Shown here piece by piece: positions 38,601-47,759 of a DNA stretch of 64,000 nt. The DNA lies in contig CP034991.1 of assembly GCA_004026145.2 (NCBI GenBank), positions 8,530,711 to 8,594,710 of the forward strand. The letters run 5' to 3'. This DNA is from Takifugu bimaculatus (lineage: Eukaryota; Chordata; Actinopteri; Tetraodontiformes; Tetraodontidae). The notes under the pieces are model-generated. The model was not told the origin of the DNA, did not search any database, and was given only the letters and a program-made list of their open reading frames with translations. The position numbers and the translations under genes are program-made. How positions within the stretch are numbered: the first letter of the stretch is position 1; each line of letters begins with the position of its first letter.

Positions 38601-41600
38601 CAGGTGCGTTCACACCTTTGCTCTTCTGCTTCCCAGCATTCCCAGAGATACTCAGAACCAGACGTCATCACTTCAACCAACCAACAATGAACTGTAACAT
38701 TTTCTCGTAATGATAGACTTTAATAAAATAGATAGTTTGGTTTTGGCCTTTTTTTACCAAAAGAAAATGGGATATTCATGAAATCTGTTTCCCTCCTCTG
38801 GAAAATGTGGTTTGATTTAAGGACGGCGTTCACATGAGCGGTGCAATCCTACTTATTAATGATTTGTGACAAAAAATCAAATCAAATCTAATTAGCACTT
38901 AGCCGGCTGAGTTGCCGCTGCCGCCTGCTTCACTGTAGGTCTTAATCCCACAAATTCAAATTCCTATGATGGAGACAAACCCTCCAGTGTGGAAAAGCTT
39001 TGCATTCGGAATTCAGCAGGAAAAGACGGTGATGAGGAGAGAATGCCGGCTGCTGCCACGGAAACTATCGGAAAGGTGTCGGAACCAGGCGCCAACCACC
39101 AGAGGTCCACTCAACGGGTCGCAGCGTCGCTCGTGGACGTTTAGGAAAAAAGATCCTAATTAAGATCCGTAATAAAGACCATATAACACATAATAATGAA
39201 CCCTAATAAAGACCATATAACACATAATAATGAACCCTAATAAAGACTAGATAACACATAATAATGAACCGTAATAAAGACCATATAACTAATGATAATG
39301 AACCGTAATAAAGACCATATAACACATAATAATGAACCCTAATAAAGACCATATAACACATAATAATGAACCCTAATAAAGACTATATAACACATAATAA
39401 TGAACTGTAATAAAGACCATATAACTAATGATAATGAACCGTAATAAAGACCATATAACACATAATAATGAACCGTAATTCAGACCATATAACACATAAT
39501 AATGAACCGTAATAAAGACCATATAACACATAATAATGAACCGTAATAAAGACCATATAACACATAATAATGAACCCTAATAAAGACCATATAACTAATG
39601 ATAATGAACCGTAATTCAGACCATATAACACATAATAATGAACCCTAATAAAGACCATATAACACATAATAATGAACCGTAATAAAGACCATATAACTAA
39701 TGATAATGAACCGTAATAAAGACCATATAACACATAATAATGAACGGTAATGAAGACCATATAACAACAACAATAATATTAATATAATAATAACCATAAT
39801 AATAATCGTGTAATAAGCCCACGCCCACACGCAGACCTGACTCCCACAGACAGGGGTGTTACGCTCTTAAGAGCTCGTTAGTCATTTAGAACGTGATTCC
39901 CAGCAGCTGAGGGATCAGGTGCTTCTGGCCACAGGGCACCAACGTCTCGCTGTAATTAAGCCTCCATTTGACTTCATTTGCTATGACAGGCTGAAGTTGG
40001 TGCTGACAATGGGGCTTTTTCTGGGGAGGGCCGCAGCCCTAAGTGGGTTCCCAGCGCTCCCCTTTGCCATGAGCGGCTTTATGAAGCTGGTTGGAGCCGT
40101 CAGCCAGCGTCTCCATGTCCATTATCAATAATGAGAATCATCTGCATCAAAGGATTCCTGTTTGGGGATTTTTTTCTTCCTATTGACATTCTGGACAAAT
40201 CATTTACGGCTGGAGGCAAAGTCAATTTTAATAAATATTACTCAGGTTGTTTGCTATTCTAAAGCGCTCTGAACTGTATCCCTGTGTAATAACTGAATTT
40301 ATAGCATTTTCTGGCTCCTCACAATTAGGCGAAAAAGCCTCCAGTTAGACACTGCATGGAAGCTGTTTGATGGGGTTTATTCCCATTAATCTCTAAAATG
40401 TCCTCCACCAGTGCTGGTGAGCAGAGCCCGGTTTCCTCTTTTATCCACAGAACCACGTTCTGAACTCTAGAACTGTTTGGATCAGGAGGCTGTGAGGACC
40501 ATGGCAGTGCTCCTCTGGAGGTTCGCCTGTGGATTTTGAGGTGTGCTTGGGATCGATGTACGTTTGTAGAAGCATTTTATCTTTTACACATGCTGTTAGC
40601 ATTGCCTCCAGCATTTGTTGGAATTGAACTGACTCCATGAATCCAGACTCATCACGGCCAACAGTCGGTCCACGGAGAGGTTTCCTCCTGGTTTCATGGT
40701 GCCGCTCAACAGTTGAACAGTGTCACACAACCCCAGGCTGCCAAGTCTTCCTGGAGCTCGTCGCCAGTCCAAGAGGGTTAGAGGACTTCTGACTTGCTCT
40801 TCTTGAAATCCTAGATTATTTCACTCTGATTTTGTATTTCAGACCTTATTAGAGCTCTAATGTTCCTGGAAACTGAAGCTTTTTTAATTCCCTTCCAAAC
40901 TCAGCAAACGTTCATCTGAAAACACTTCTTATCTTCTATCTTCTCCTGGCTATCAAACGTTTTCACGTGGCTGCTCATTTCTGAGACAAGATCAGAGGTG
41001 GATATTTAGAAATTGTTGGAATTCCCCAGTGTTTCCACCCCTTCTGTGTTTTGTCTTTCCCTTGTCTGTTTCCTTCCAGGCTGGGCGGGGCTGCGTCCAG
41101 GTTCTCTCCTGTGGGGGTCTACACACCTGGAACTCATCTCCAGCTAATCACCCTCACCTGCCTCCTGCTGTAAAAGCCCGGTCCACTTTCCAAACGTTGC
41201 CAGTTTGTTGTTTCACCCCTCGTGGTGCAGCCTGGTTCCTGGAACTCTAAAATGCAAGTTTCTTTCATTGTTCCTGTCTTCTGGTTCTGAACCGATTGTT
41301 GGTCTCTCCTGCAGATCACCTTTCGGACGCCTGTTCGCACCACCCAGCCTATTTGGCCGTGCTCGTCTGCCTCCAGCACCACTTGGTTTTACCCTGAACC
41401 AACTTTGAGTAAATCTTAATTTCAACCTCATCCAGTCGCGTCCATCTGCAGTGCTGATGTATTAGGGACACGTTGGGGATCATCAAGTACCAATACCAGA
41501 TATCGGTATCAGGCCGATACCTGCTCCATTCCAAAGTATTGGTGCTCATAACTCCTGCCGATATCAGCCAGAACTGATGGATGGATGGATGATGGATGGA

Positions 41601-44600
41601 TGGATGGATGGATGATGGATGGATGGATGGATGGATGATGGATGGATGGATGGATGGATGGATGGGTGGGTGGGTGGATGGATGGGTGGGTAGGTAGATA
41701 GACAGGGTTTGGGTTTGGGTAAGAAAGTCCTCCCAAAGACAGACGTGTGAGACACCTGTGGCAGCCCTCGCTCACTCAGGTGAGTATTTTAACACCAGCT
41801 GTTGGCCTTAAACTTTAAGTGTGGCATAAATCCTGCAAACGAACAACTGCCTGTCGCCCAGGATACCATCCCAACTCGGCAGGAACGTCAGTGGCGTCAA
41901 CTGATGGTGTCCGCATCAGTCCTCCATTCAACTCGGTCTCCAACATGGTTTTTATTTACATTTTTAAAATTATTATTTATTTTCATCCCAACAGAGATGA
42001 AAATGCTTGAGGAAAAACTAGCAAACCAACAGAAAAGCATCTTTATTATTGTTGATCACAGCCAGAATAATGTGATTAATATCTGATTTTATTGATCCTT
42101 TCTGCTAAAGCTGTGCTGTTCCAGCCAATCAGAAATAATTGGGTTTATATTGAATTAACTGACTTCATCAACAGCAGCATATCGGAGCTGAAATGACCGA
42201 ATATCTGATGGATGATGTTTCTGAGCGGCGTGTCTTCATGCAACTGTATTCTGATCCCGTTTTCTTGGCTGGTGCCGAATCTTTAGTCCCGCCACTATTG
42301 CGGCCACGCTGCTAATCAGAAGATGGCGGCTCAGATCTTTAATCTGGCTGTGCAGGTTCTGTCTGCTCCACTAAATTTCCACCGTAGAGGAGAGAAAAGA
42401 TAAATAAGAGAGATGGTGATGAGAATCCCAGGGCCTGTTGACCTCTTGGCTTCACTCATTCAGCAGCACCGGGAACCTTTCAGCCAGCAGCTGAGACTTA
42501 ATGTCCACATCAGGACATTGATTGAGCATTCATTCATTCATTCACGGAGCAGAATGGCCGTCACTTCCTCCCGTATAGAGAACTCACCGCCATAAAAGCC
42601 TAATCTAAAGCCCACTGGCTGCCCTGCGTCTCCCCGCTCCAGCCCAGGAACGTGGTCTTGGCCAACGCGCCTCACAGATCATTAGACAGATGGATGAGAA
42701 CCAACTTTGCCTGTTTTGCCTTCACGTTTTAACGATCGCTCTCACTTTTTCAGGATGAAAGATGACTGATGTTGAAGACCGTATTGATCACCAAAGAAGC
42801 CATCGACAGATCCCTTCTGCTGGAGACGCCGTGGCCACCCAGGAAGTGCCGACCTGGGGGGGGGGCATGTTCAGCATGCAGAATGTGGCTTCCTGGCTTC
42901 CCTGATCCCCTGACATGAGGGGCAGGCTGGAAAAAATGTTCTGCTTATGACAGTGGATGGCTGAGGTAATGACCGGTGACTGCTACCATTGCTCATAGTA
43001 ATGATGGTTTCACCAAGGAATACTGCCCCCCCCCCCCCCCCCGCTCCTCCTCTGGGTTCTCCACCCGACTCTGTTTCTTCCACTCACTTCTTTCCTTCAT
43101 TGCATTTTTTTCAGCCTCTCCCACCTTCTGTCGACTTCGTTTGATTTAAGCTTCCATGATGTGGCAACATTCTGCGTGCAGAAGAACGGTCATTTTATTT
43201 CTGAGTTGGTCAGACAACGTGAACATTTCTGACGCTACAGACGGCCAACGCTGCCGTGACCGGGGAAGCATTTTTATGGGGCTCATTCCTGGGAACAACA
43301 TGCTATTGCTAACATACTGCCAACTATATTCTTGATTCAGAAACGTCAACATGTCTCCTGCGGATGTTTAGTTTGGGTTTTAGCTGCATGTGGAGCTTTA
43401 ACTGATGTCCCACATGATCCCACAACCATCATCATCCATCATTTGTTGAATTATCGGAGTTAAAACATTAAATAGTTTTGCTTAAAGACCTGAGTCTGTA
43501 CAATAATTACACCTCCCTTCAACACTGGCTTTTATTTGCATATGAATAATTGAATGCTAAAATATATTTTTGATCAAGTTGGCTGCAAAGCTGAGGTCTA
43601 AATCCACACGAAGCCTGGGGCCGAACGGAGCGAGGCCGTATAATATCCCTGTGTGGCAGCCAATGTTTCTTTCTTAGTAATTAGTTCTTTTATGGATTCA
43701 AGCAGGTCGGCCTCATCAAAGCAAGCGGCTGATTCCGAGCAGAAAGCAGCGTTCGCCATTAACGGCAGCTGTATTGATGCGTTGAACGCAGCTGCCATTT
43801 TACGTTACAAAACCCAATTAACATTTCATCATTAGCGACACTGGGACTCGAATGTGGCTGAAGACCTCCAGGCCTGTGGACCTGTAGCTGCCACGGTGAC
43901 GAGCTGGAGGGAAACCATTCACATCTGGAGCTCGTTACTCACATTCCCATTCATCTCACGATGTCTAGAACATTCAAAATACTGCAAAGATGTTGCCTGA
44001 GCACCTGCTGGATGCTCAGAAAGTGCAGTCACACACACACACACACACACAGGCACAAACATGACGGTATATTAGACATCTGATCAAAAAACAATTCTGT
44101 TTTTTGAGATTGAACTTTAGATTTTTAGTCATGACTTAAAAAAGATCCAGTTTTAAATAATTGCAACTAACACAAACTTGCTGAAACTAGCCTGAAATCT
44201 TAGATGAGTGATTGTGTGTTTAAGGAGCTCAGGCTCGTGGTGCTGGTGAGGGAGCAGGGTATCGCTTCAGTCCTCCATCTTTGGGAGGTGTCGGCGTTCC
44301 CGACGATGGTTTGGCCCTGGAGCTCGTGGAGCAACTTTCTGGCCGTGATCAACGCGGGTCATGTTCACGGGAAACATACCGACGGAGCCGGACTTTTGTC
44401 TGGTTTTCCCCACTTTGTTTTAGCCTGAGGCTGCAGAGTGGATAGATATTTTTGGCCTTTAGCTACGGTACATTAGAGTTCAGATCAAGTAACAAGCTAG
44501 TTAAAACAGCAGGAGTCTCCGACTCCTTCTGCCTGCTTGGTTCACATCTTTAATTTTTCTTTCTTAGACTTTCATCTCCATTCTTCCCCCCACATTATTT

Positions 44601-47159
44601 TACTTAACGTGACCCGTTATCTGGCTCTGCCCGGGACAAACCCTCCCGTGTCGTCCAGAAGTTCAGCTGGCATGTTGCACGTGTGTGTTCTCACTTATAG
44701 ACCTAACATGGCGATTAAAGCTGCACCCAACCCGAACCCACCGAACCCGAACCGACGCTGAGCCGCCCGGCGCACTCGAACACGACTGATGCAGCATTTG
44801 GGGGAAAGAGAAGATCAGTTTTTAGAAAACTGAGGCAGCAGAGCGTGCGTGACATCACACGTCCCCTGGTAACGTGCCGCTGGTGCGGTGAGACGGGAGC
44901 CTGGTGAATCACTTCATGCATCACAACACACGCGTGCAAAGCTCAGCGACTTTCTAACGTTTCTGTCAGAACGGCGTGTGCAGCCACTGACTGTCTCACG
45001 CCCCCCACGTGGCGTGACGCTCGCTACGGAATGACACTTGGGTCATGTTTACAAGCGTGGAGGGATGGCACTAGCCCCTCAAACCATCCCCAGGGTGCAG
45101 CTTTCTGCTGCTGACTCCGGCAGACTTGTGTTGGCGTGGAACACTTGTAGGCTCTGACCCTGAGGGATGGACAACGAGGACTCGGCACGCATTATTCCCC
45201 TCTAAATACATCACCACGTAAAATCCAGAGTCTTCCAATGTTCCATCCAGAGTGCAGTTTTATGTGTGGAGTGAGTGGTCACACAAGGGCCACGGAGCTG
45301 TAGGACTCCAACCCAATTACATGTTAATACGGAACACTTTAGGTAAAAACCAATAAGTCCCCCATAACAGGCCCGTGTAATGTAATCCCATTATTGGTCC
45401 ATTACTTTCAAGAGGGTGAGGAAAGTAAGAAAGCATATATTTTTCATCAGGGGCTTCTGGTAGCATCATAAGAGGGCATCAGGGACTCCAGCAACCGCAC
45501 TGGGTGTGGTTGAAATCATTAGTGTTCGAGAAGAGCCGCGGCTTTTAGGTTGGAGAGAGATTTGCTTGGAAGTGACTCATAGATATGAAATCACAGCACA
45601 GAACAGGGATTTACTGCTAATGAATATTTCAGATCAAAAGCTTAGCTTAGCATTTGGGGCTTTTGGTGCACAGGATGTGTTGGAAAAAGTGTAGTTTAAG
45701 TCCCAGCAGACGCTTCGCAGCGACCTGTGCTGTAAATTTGTGACAGGAAATTATCATTTCGTCTGCTTCTTACCGTCGCCAAGTCCCATGTGAATGGTCC
45801 AGTAGTTCTGCAGACATTGCAGCTCCTTTTTCATGCCCCTCTTGCAGCGGCAGTCATAAAGAGGACTACCCAGAAGCACTTCCAAAGCCGCCTGGCACTC
45901 CCTGTTGTTGTCTAGCATGGCGTCTTTCTCCTTGCCGACCAGACACTGGCGCATGACCCGGTAACGAGAGCTGCAGTTGGGGTTCTGGTTGCACATCTCA
46001 CTTGCCTGGATGCAGTCCACCCATTCGGAGTGAGCTCCAGGCCCAGAACTGTGAGGAGCTCCAGGAGAATGGCGGACCAAAGACACAGACAGAGGTGAGG
46101 GACCCACCCTGGAAACGTCCCCCTCATCTGGGGGGGGGACAGGAGACAAACGTGAAGGTGACGAGAGGGACAGCCGAGCATCACAGATCAGGTTTACAGG
46201 TGGCGTCTCTTCTTTCGATGCTGCAGGTTACGGTTGCATGAACAGGTCTGATTGCACCGACATGCTTTTACATGTTAAGGAATCTAATGGGGAGACATTT
46301 ACAGTACATTCTTCATGGTTTGCAAATTCTTACACATCGTACCTTCTTAAGTGCCTGCAGTCACGCTGCTCATTCAGAAACTCCTTCACTTTGCTGCTAC
46401 ACTGATGGCACCAGCCATTATGTAATTATCATCTTGCGTTATTACCACTTAAAGGCCTCAGACTGGGGTAAATTCACATCCGGGTATCCAGAAATTACGT
46501 TTACAGGAGTTTTAAACGGTAGTTTAACAAGTCCTACGACTACAAACAGTTCTGATTAAATGACAAGAGAGCCCCCTAGTGGTGGTGACCGGAACTGAAC
46601 GTGAGCTGACGCTTCACGATGTCAGAGCAAAAGAATTTGATGTTTTAGGTTTTCTACAAATGTATCGACACGATTCCTTTTGAATTTAACATCTTCTGTA
46701 AACACTTATACTGCTACTCTTTTGGACGTCACCTTCATCAACAACGATGATGAAGATGATTGATAGTGGATTTTTGAGTGAGTCGTGATTTACATCTACA
46801 CAGTTTATTTAATTTTTGATGTGCTGAATAAAAGCTAAAAGTTCTGCACTTCTGCTGTGGAAGCTGTTTGCTCAGTGGCTCAAATGTGCGTGAATCACGC
46901 ACGTATCAAGTTGTCCGCAGCTACGTGAGACAGTTAAAGATGTTTTATTGGGCTGAAGCGTCGGGATGCTAAAGATTCGAACCCTGTGCCCTCTGATGAC
47001 GACAGGAGACCGACGGCGGTCACAGAACCCGTCACAGGGGTTGAAAACGACTATTTCAGAGCCCAATTACCTACAAATGCAGCACAATTCCATGAGTCGC
47101 ATCTCACCTATGAGCAGGAGAAACGTGTGAACGCACATCCACACAGCGACGGACTTCAT
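15526..47159 (-). CDS. gfra2: GDNF family receptor alpha-2 (complete, 8 coding exons)
   Basis: GPI-linked co-receptor that binds neurturin/GDNF-family ligands and presents them to RET at the cell surface. Coding exons, 5' to 3': 47159-47108, 46127-45774, 38580-38494, 30958-30580, 21737-21625, 20876-20736, 18407-18265, 15663-15526. They sum to 1407 nt, 468 residues plus stop, close to the mammalian length of about 464, and all phases match. The parts are: a signal peptide (residues 1-17); an N-terminal cysteine-rich domain with SPLYDCRCKRGMKKELQCLQ; a linker with SPYEPV and FRLASISSG; a second domain with CHKALRSF and CAERRRQTIVP; a third with DMTPNYVD and CLRNAVQAFG; and a hydrophobic tail ending ASALLTAQQAS*, the GPI signal. 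KKELQCLQ and the DMTPNYVD region fit GFRA2 better than GFRA1, 3 or 4. Whether it is the a or b teleost copy is not decided. Confidence 0.95.
16361..16384 (+). repeat. poly-C run
   Basis: 24 consecutive C residues, followed by TGTGTGTGTTGCAGTCCTC copies near 16400-16450. Confidence 0.9.
16633..17047 (+). repeat. long compound (CA)n with GATACA interruptions
   Basis: About 415 bp of CA broken at irregular intervals by GATACACA and ACAACACA. Long His/Thr and Val/Cys open frames on both strands are repeat artefacts. The tract may form Z-DNA. Confidence 0.95.
17405..17545 (+). repeat. C-rich minisatellite (cctctcgcccccc type)
   Basis: Repeated units of GTCCTCTCGCCCCCCC/ATCCTCTCGCCCCCC with variable C-run length. 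The minus strand is GGGGGGG-rich with G-tract spacing compatible with G-quadruplexes, and it is the strand carried in the gfra2 pre-mRNA. Confidence 0.88.
18265..18407 (-). CDS. gfra2: gfra2 coding exon 7
   Basis: 143 nt between CCTGCAG and GTAACT. The split codon makes Arg, giving CLRNAVQAFGYGAD as in other GFR-alpha proteins. A poorly conserved Ser/Thr/Pro-rich stretch follows with one N-G-S sequon and ends VTTPT at a codon boundary. Confidence 0.92.
18408..20735 (-). other. gfra2 intron 6
   Basis: 2.3 kb, no other exon. It contains the 42-bp inverted repeat at 18891-18932. Otherwise unique sequence. Confidence 0.7.
18891..18932. repeat. perfect inverted repeat, 20-bp arms, 2-bp spacer
   Basis: Positions 18891-18910 are the exact reverse complement of 18913-18932, with TG between them. 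The arms are G+C-rich with alternating purine/pyrimidine stretches, and pairing stops at both outer edges. The loop is too small for a standard microRNA precursor. Confidence 0.95.
20736..20876 (-). CDS. gfra2: gfra2 coding exon 6
   Basis: 141 nt, phase 1 at both ends. It encodes GTDMTPNYVDNSFSNWTISP (with an N-W-T sequon), WCTCEGSGNQEEECYNFL and FFTENTCL, the core of domain 3. Donor GTGAGT at 20735. Confidence 0.95.
20877..21624 (-). other. gfra2 intron 5
   Basis: Short intron between exons 5 and 6, largely occupied by the tRNA-derived SINE at 21058-21262. Confidence 0.8.
21058..21262 (+). mobile_element. tRNA-derived SINE
   Basis: The start resembles a tRNA gene: an A-box-like TAGCTCAGTTTGAAGGGG, then a B-box GGTTCTAGCCCC about 35 bp later, the normal spacing for an internal pol III promoter. 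The non-tRNA body contains GCCAAGATACACTTGAGCAA and GGTCCCGAACCCCC, typical of fish SINE consensus sequences. It sits antisense to gfra2. Mutations in the tRNA-like part and no visible simple 3' tail suggest an old copy. Confidence 0.75.
21625..21737 (-). CDS. gfra2: gfra2 coding exon 5
   Basis: 113 nt between ACGCAG and GTCAGT. It starts with G completing the arginine of LCR, then encodes SRLADYTENCRV, TCPNQDNHQACLSSYARLI, the first part of domain 3. Confidence 0.93.
21738..30579 (-). other. gfra2 intron 4
   Basis: 8.8 kb without supported exons. It contains a short TG tract (22847-22868), three tandem 15-bp units AGCAGCCTTAAG (about 24228-24262), an A17-type run near 29163-29180, a 24-bp perfect palindrome (29910-29933), and a 23-bp tandem repeat against the exon 4 donor (30482-30588). 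The remainder is unique. Confidence 0.6.
29910..29933. repeat. 24-bp perfect palindrome
   Basis: Positions 29910-29921 are the exact reverse complement of 29922-29933, with no spacer and a central TTTTAAAA. AT-rich; within gfra2 intron 4. Confidence 0.95.
30482..30588 (-). repeat. 23-bp tandem repeat carrying five copies of a 5' splice site
   Basis: Copies start at 30482, 30505, 30528, 30551 and (partial) 30574, with unit ctgtacctgcagagggttagggt split across them. On the minus strand each contains CTCTGCAG/GTACAG. The copy at 30574 overlaps the true exon 4 end, so its donor is the real one and four near-identical donors lie 23, 46, 69 and 92 nt downstream. One copy differs by a single base (GCTTAG for GGTTAG). 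Confidence 0.95.
30580..30958 (-). CDS. gfra2: gfra2 coding exon 4 (domain 2)
   Basis: 379 nt, residues 165-291. It contains the ligand-binding second cysteine-rich domain: CLDAVKACNLNGSCKRQRS, CSRKRCHKALRSFLDRVP, LLFCPCQTEGCAERRRQTIV and KPNCLELRTLC. Near its start, CLDPEKNC precedes the expected CLDAVKAC, an apparent insertion of about ten residues with two extra cysteines. The donor CTCTGCAG/GTACAG is the first of five tandem copies of the same site. Confidence 0.95.
31985..32220 (+). mobile_element. teleost interspersed repeat, 3' portion
   Basis: The succession CAAGGTTTCTTCCTGATAAA, a short G run, GGCCTAGAAGCAATTTTGAT and GCGATATAAATAAACATGAA followed by TTGAAATGAATG matches a very common fish dispersed repeat, whose usual end is GGCGCTATATAAATAAA then ATTGAATTGAA. 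It is identified from general familiarity; family and exact left edge are uncertain. Confidence 0.6.
32250..32500 (+). repeat. possible LTR-type dispersed repeat fragment
   Basis: Pyrimidine-rich text ending TTTCTGCCTTATTAAAAGCC and TTTTGATTCTTGCC resembles the poly(A)-signal end of fish LTR elements. No terminal inverted dinucleotides or target duplications were found, so this is a weak call. Confidence 0.3.
35549..35604 (+). repeat. (CA)n microsatellite
   Basis: About 56 bp of uninterrupted CA within gfra2 intron 3. Confidence 0.95.
36913..36973. repeat. head-to-head telomeric repeat (TTAGGG)n/(CCCTAA)n
   Basis: From 36914 the plus strand reads about seven to eight TTAGGG units, then TTAACCCTAACCCTAAA from 36958, so the array inverts at a TTAA centre. 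The orientation (G-strand then C-strand, 5' to 3') is that of two chromosome ends joined head to head. It lies in gfra2 intron 3. Confidence 0.9.
38494..38580 (-). CDS. gfra2: gfra2 coding exon 3 (linker)
   Basis: 87 nt between GTTTCAG and GTACTG, phase 1 at both ends. It encodes GGDVADSSPYEPVAANRQPD and FRLASISSG, the short linker between domains 1 and 2. This exon is symmetrical, so skipping it would keep the frame. Confidence 0.93.
39171..39768 (+). repeat. 34-bp AT-rich minisatellite
   Basis: Seventeen full periods plus a partial one: the landmark GACC (one GACT variant each at two places) recurs every 34 bp from 39177 to 39755 with no drift. Units alternate between an ...ATAACACATAATAATG... 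form and an ...ATAACTAATGATAATG... form. About 70% A+T. It lies roughly 600 bp upstream of exon 3 in transcript order. Confidence 0.95.
41020..41440 (+). repeat. possible dispersed repeat (LTR-like)
   Basis: ACACACCTGGAACTCATCTC then CAGCTAATCACCCTCACCTG and a TAAAAGCCC box resemble the promoter end of fish LTR repeats, where a CTCATCTCCAGCTAATCA block precedes a TATA-type box. Ends are undefined; recognition is from memory only. Confidence 0.35.
41577..41700 (+). repeat. (ATGG)n tract
   Basis: GATGG/GATGGATG units with occasional ATGATGG phase breaks, grading into GGGTGGGTGG and GGTAGATAGA. Confidence 0.93.
45774..46127 (-). CDS. gfra2: gfra2 coding exon 2 (domain 1)
   Basis: The acceptor follows a run of nine C (CCCCCCCCCAG at 46128). 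The exon encodes residues 18-135: a variable Ser/Pro-rich stretch, then WVDCIQASEMCNQNPNCSS with an N-C-S glycosylation sequon, then SPLYDCRCKRGMKKELQCLQ and NYWTIHMGLGD. Donor GTAAGA at 45773. A second possible acceptor (CACAG at 46049) would give a shorter exon, but its phase does not fit exon 1. Confidence 0.93.
46128..47107 (-). other. gfra2 intron 1
   Basis: Short 980-bp intron between the signal-peptide exon and domain 1 exon. No other feature recognised. Confidence 0.75.
47108..47159 (-). CDS. gfra2: gfra2 coding exon 1 (signal peptide)
   Basis: ATG at 47159 starts MKSVAVWMCVHTFLLLI, a typical secretory signal peptide. The donor GTGAGA follows with one base of the next codon in the exon. 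That G joins AT of exon 2 to give Asp, so the junction reads LLLIDEGD, comparable with LDE at this place in mammalian GFRA2. Leader sequence lies upstream in the same exon. Confidence 0.85.
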
Positions 47160-47697
47160 GTTGGACTCAGCAGAGCTCGGTTCGGGTCCAGAAAAAATCA
47201 AAGAAAAAATCCAATACCTCCACCTCGCGAAAGGTTAATTCTCCTCGGTGACCCAAACCCAGGCTGAGCTGTAAAAAAGAGTCTCCTCTAAAATCCCCGA
47301 GTTCCAACAATCCCGATCCGAGGTTTGTCTGACACCGGACCGGATCCGGGACCCCTGAACTCCTCTGATATTGAGGGAAATGAATCAATCAGTCGATCAG
47401 CGAATCCATAAATCTGCGTCCTGCGGTCCGTCAGCGCTGCGCGTACACCGACAAACTAGTGAGACTTGGTCTCTCCGCATTCTAGAGGCTCAGACTGTCT
47501 CTCGCACTGCTGCTGGGATCCAGTGGATTCCTCAAACCCTCCGAAAAAACTCGGCAGAGTCAAAAGATGTGAGGGCGGAGAAGAAGCGCCAAAGGTGCCA
47601 GAGAACGTTGCGCTCCTTCCTCCAGCAAAGGCAGCTGCGCGCTCCTGCGGAGGGCTCCAGGACGCACGGACTGCATGTGCGCGGAGGCATCGCAACA

Positions 47698-47707
47698 CTT
47701 TATAAAG
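47698..47707 (-). promoter_or_regulatory. gfra2: putative gfra2 TATA box
   Basis: The minus strand reads CTTTATAAAG, about 540 bp upstream of the start codon. The sequence between (about 47400-47690) is richer in CpG than the surroundings, as a promoter/leader would be. This predicts a leader of about 500 nt. No other gfra2 promoter element was identified. Confidence 0.35.
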
Positions 47708-47759
47708 AGGTGTGCGCGAATCGACCAGCAGGGGGCGGTGGTTCGCACCGCGCGCCGGA

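Larger units (their letters stand above)
38581..45773 (-). other. gfra2 intron 2
   Basis: 7.2 kb, no other exon. It contains the 34-bp minisatellite (39171-39768), a dispersed repeat candidate (41020-41440), a TATCGGTATCAGGCCGATAC-type fragment (about 41490-41570), an ATGG tract (41577-41700), a C run (43027-43042) and a CA tract (44032-44050). Confidence 0.6.

Noticed and set aside
43598..43835. Short open frames on both strands with protein-like composition
   Set aside because: No splice sites or family similarity; inside gfra2 intron 2.
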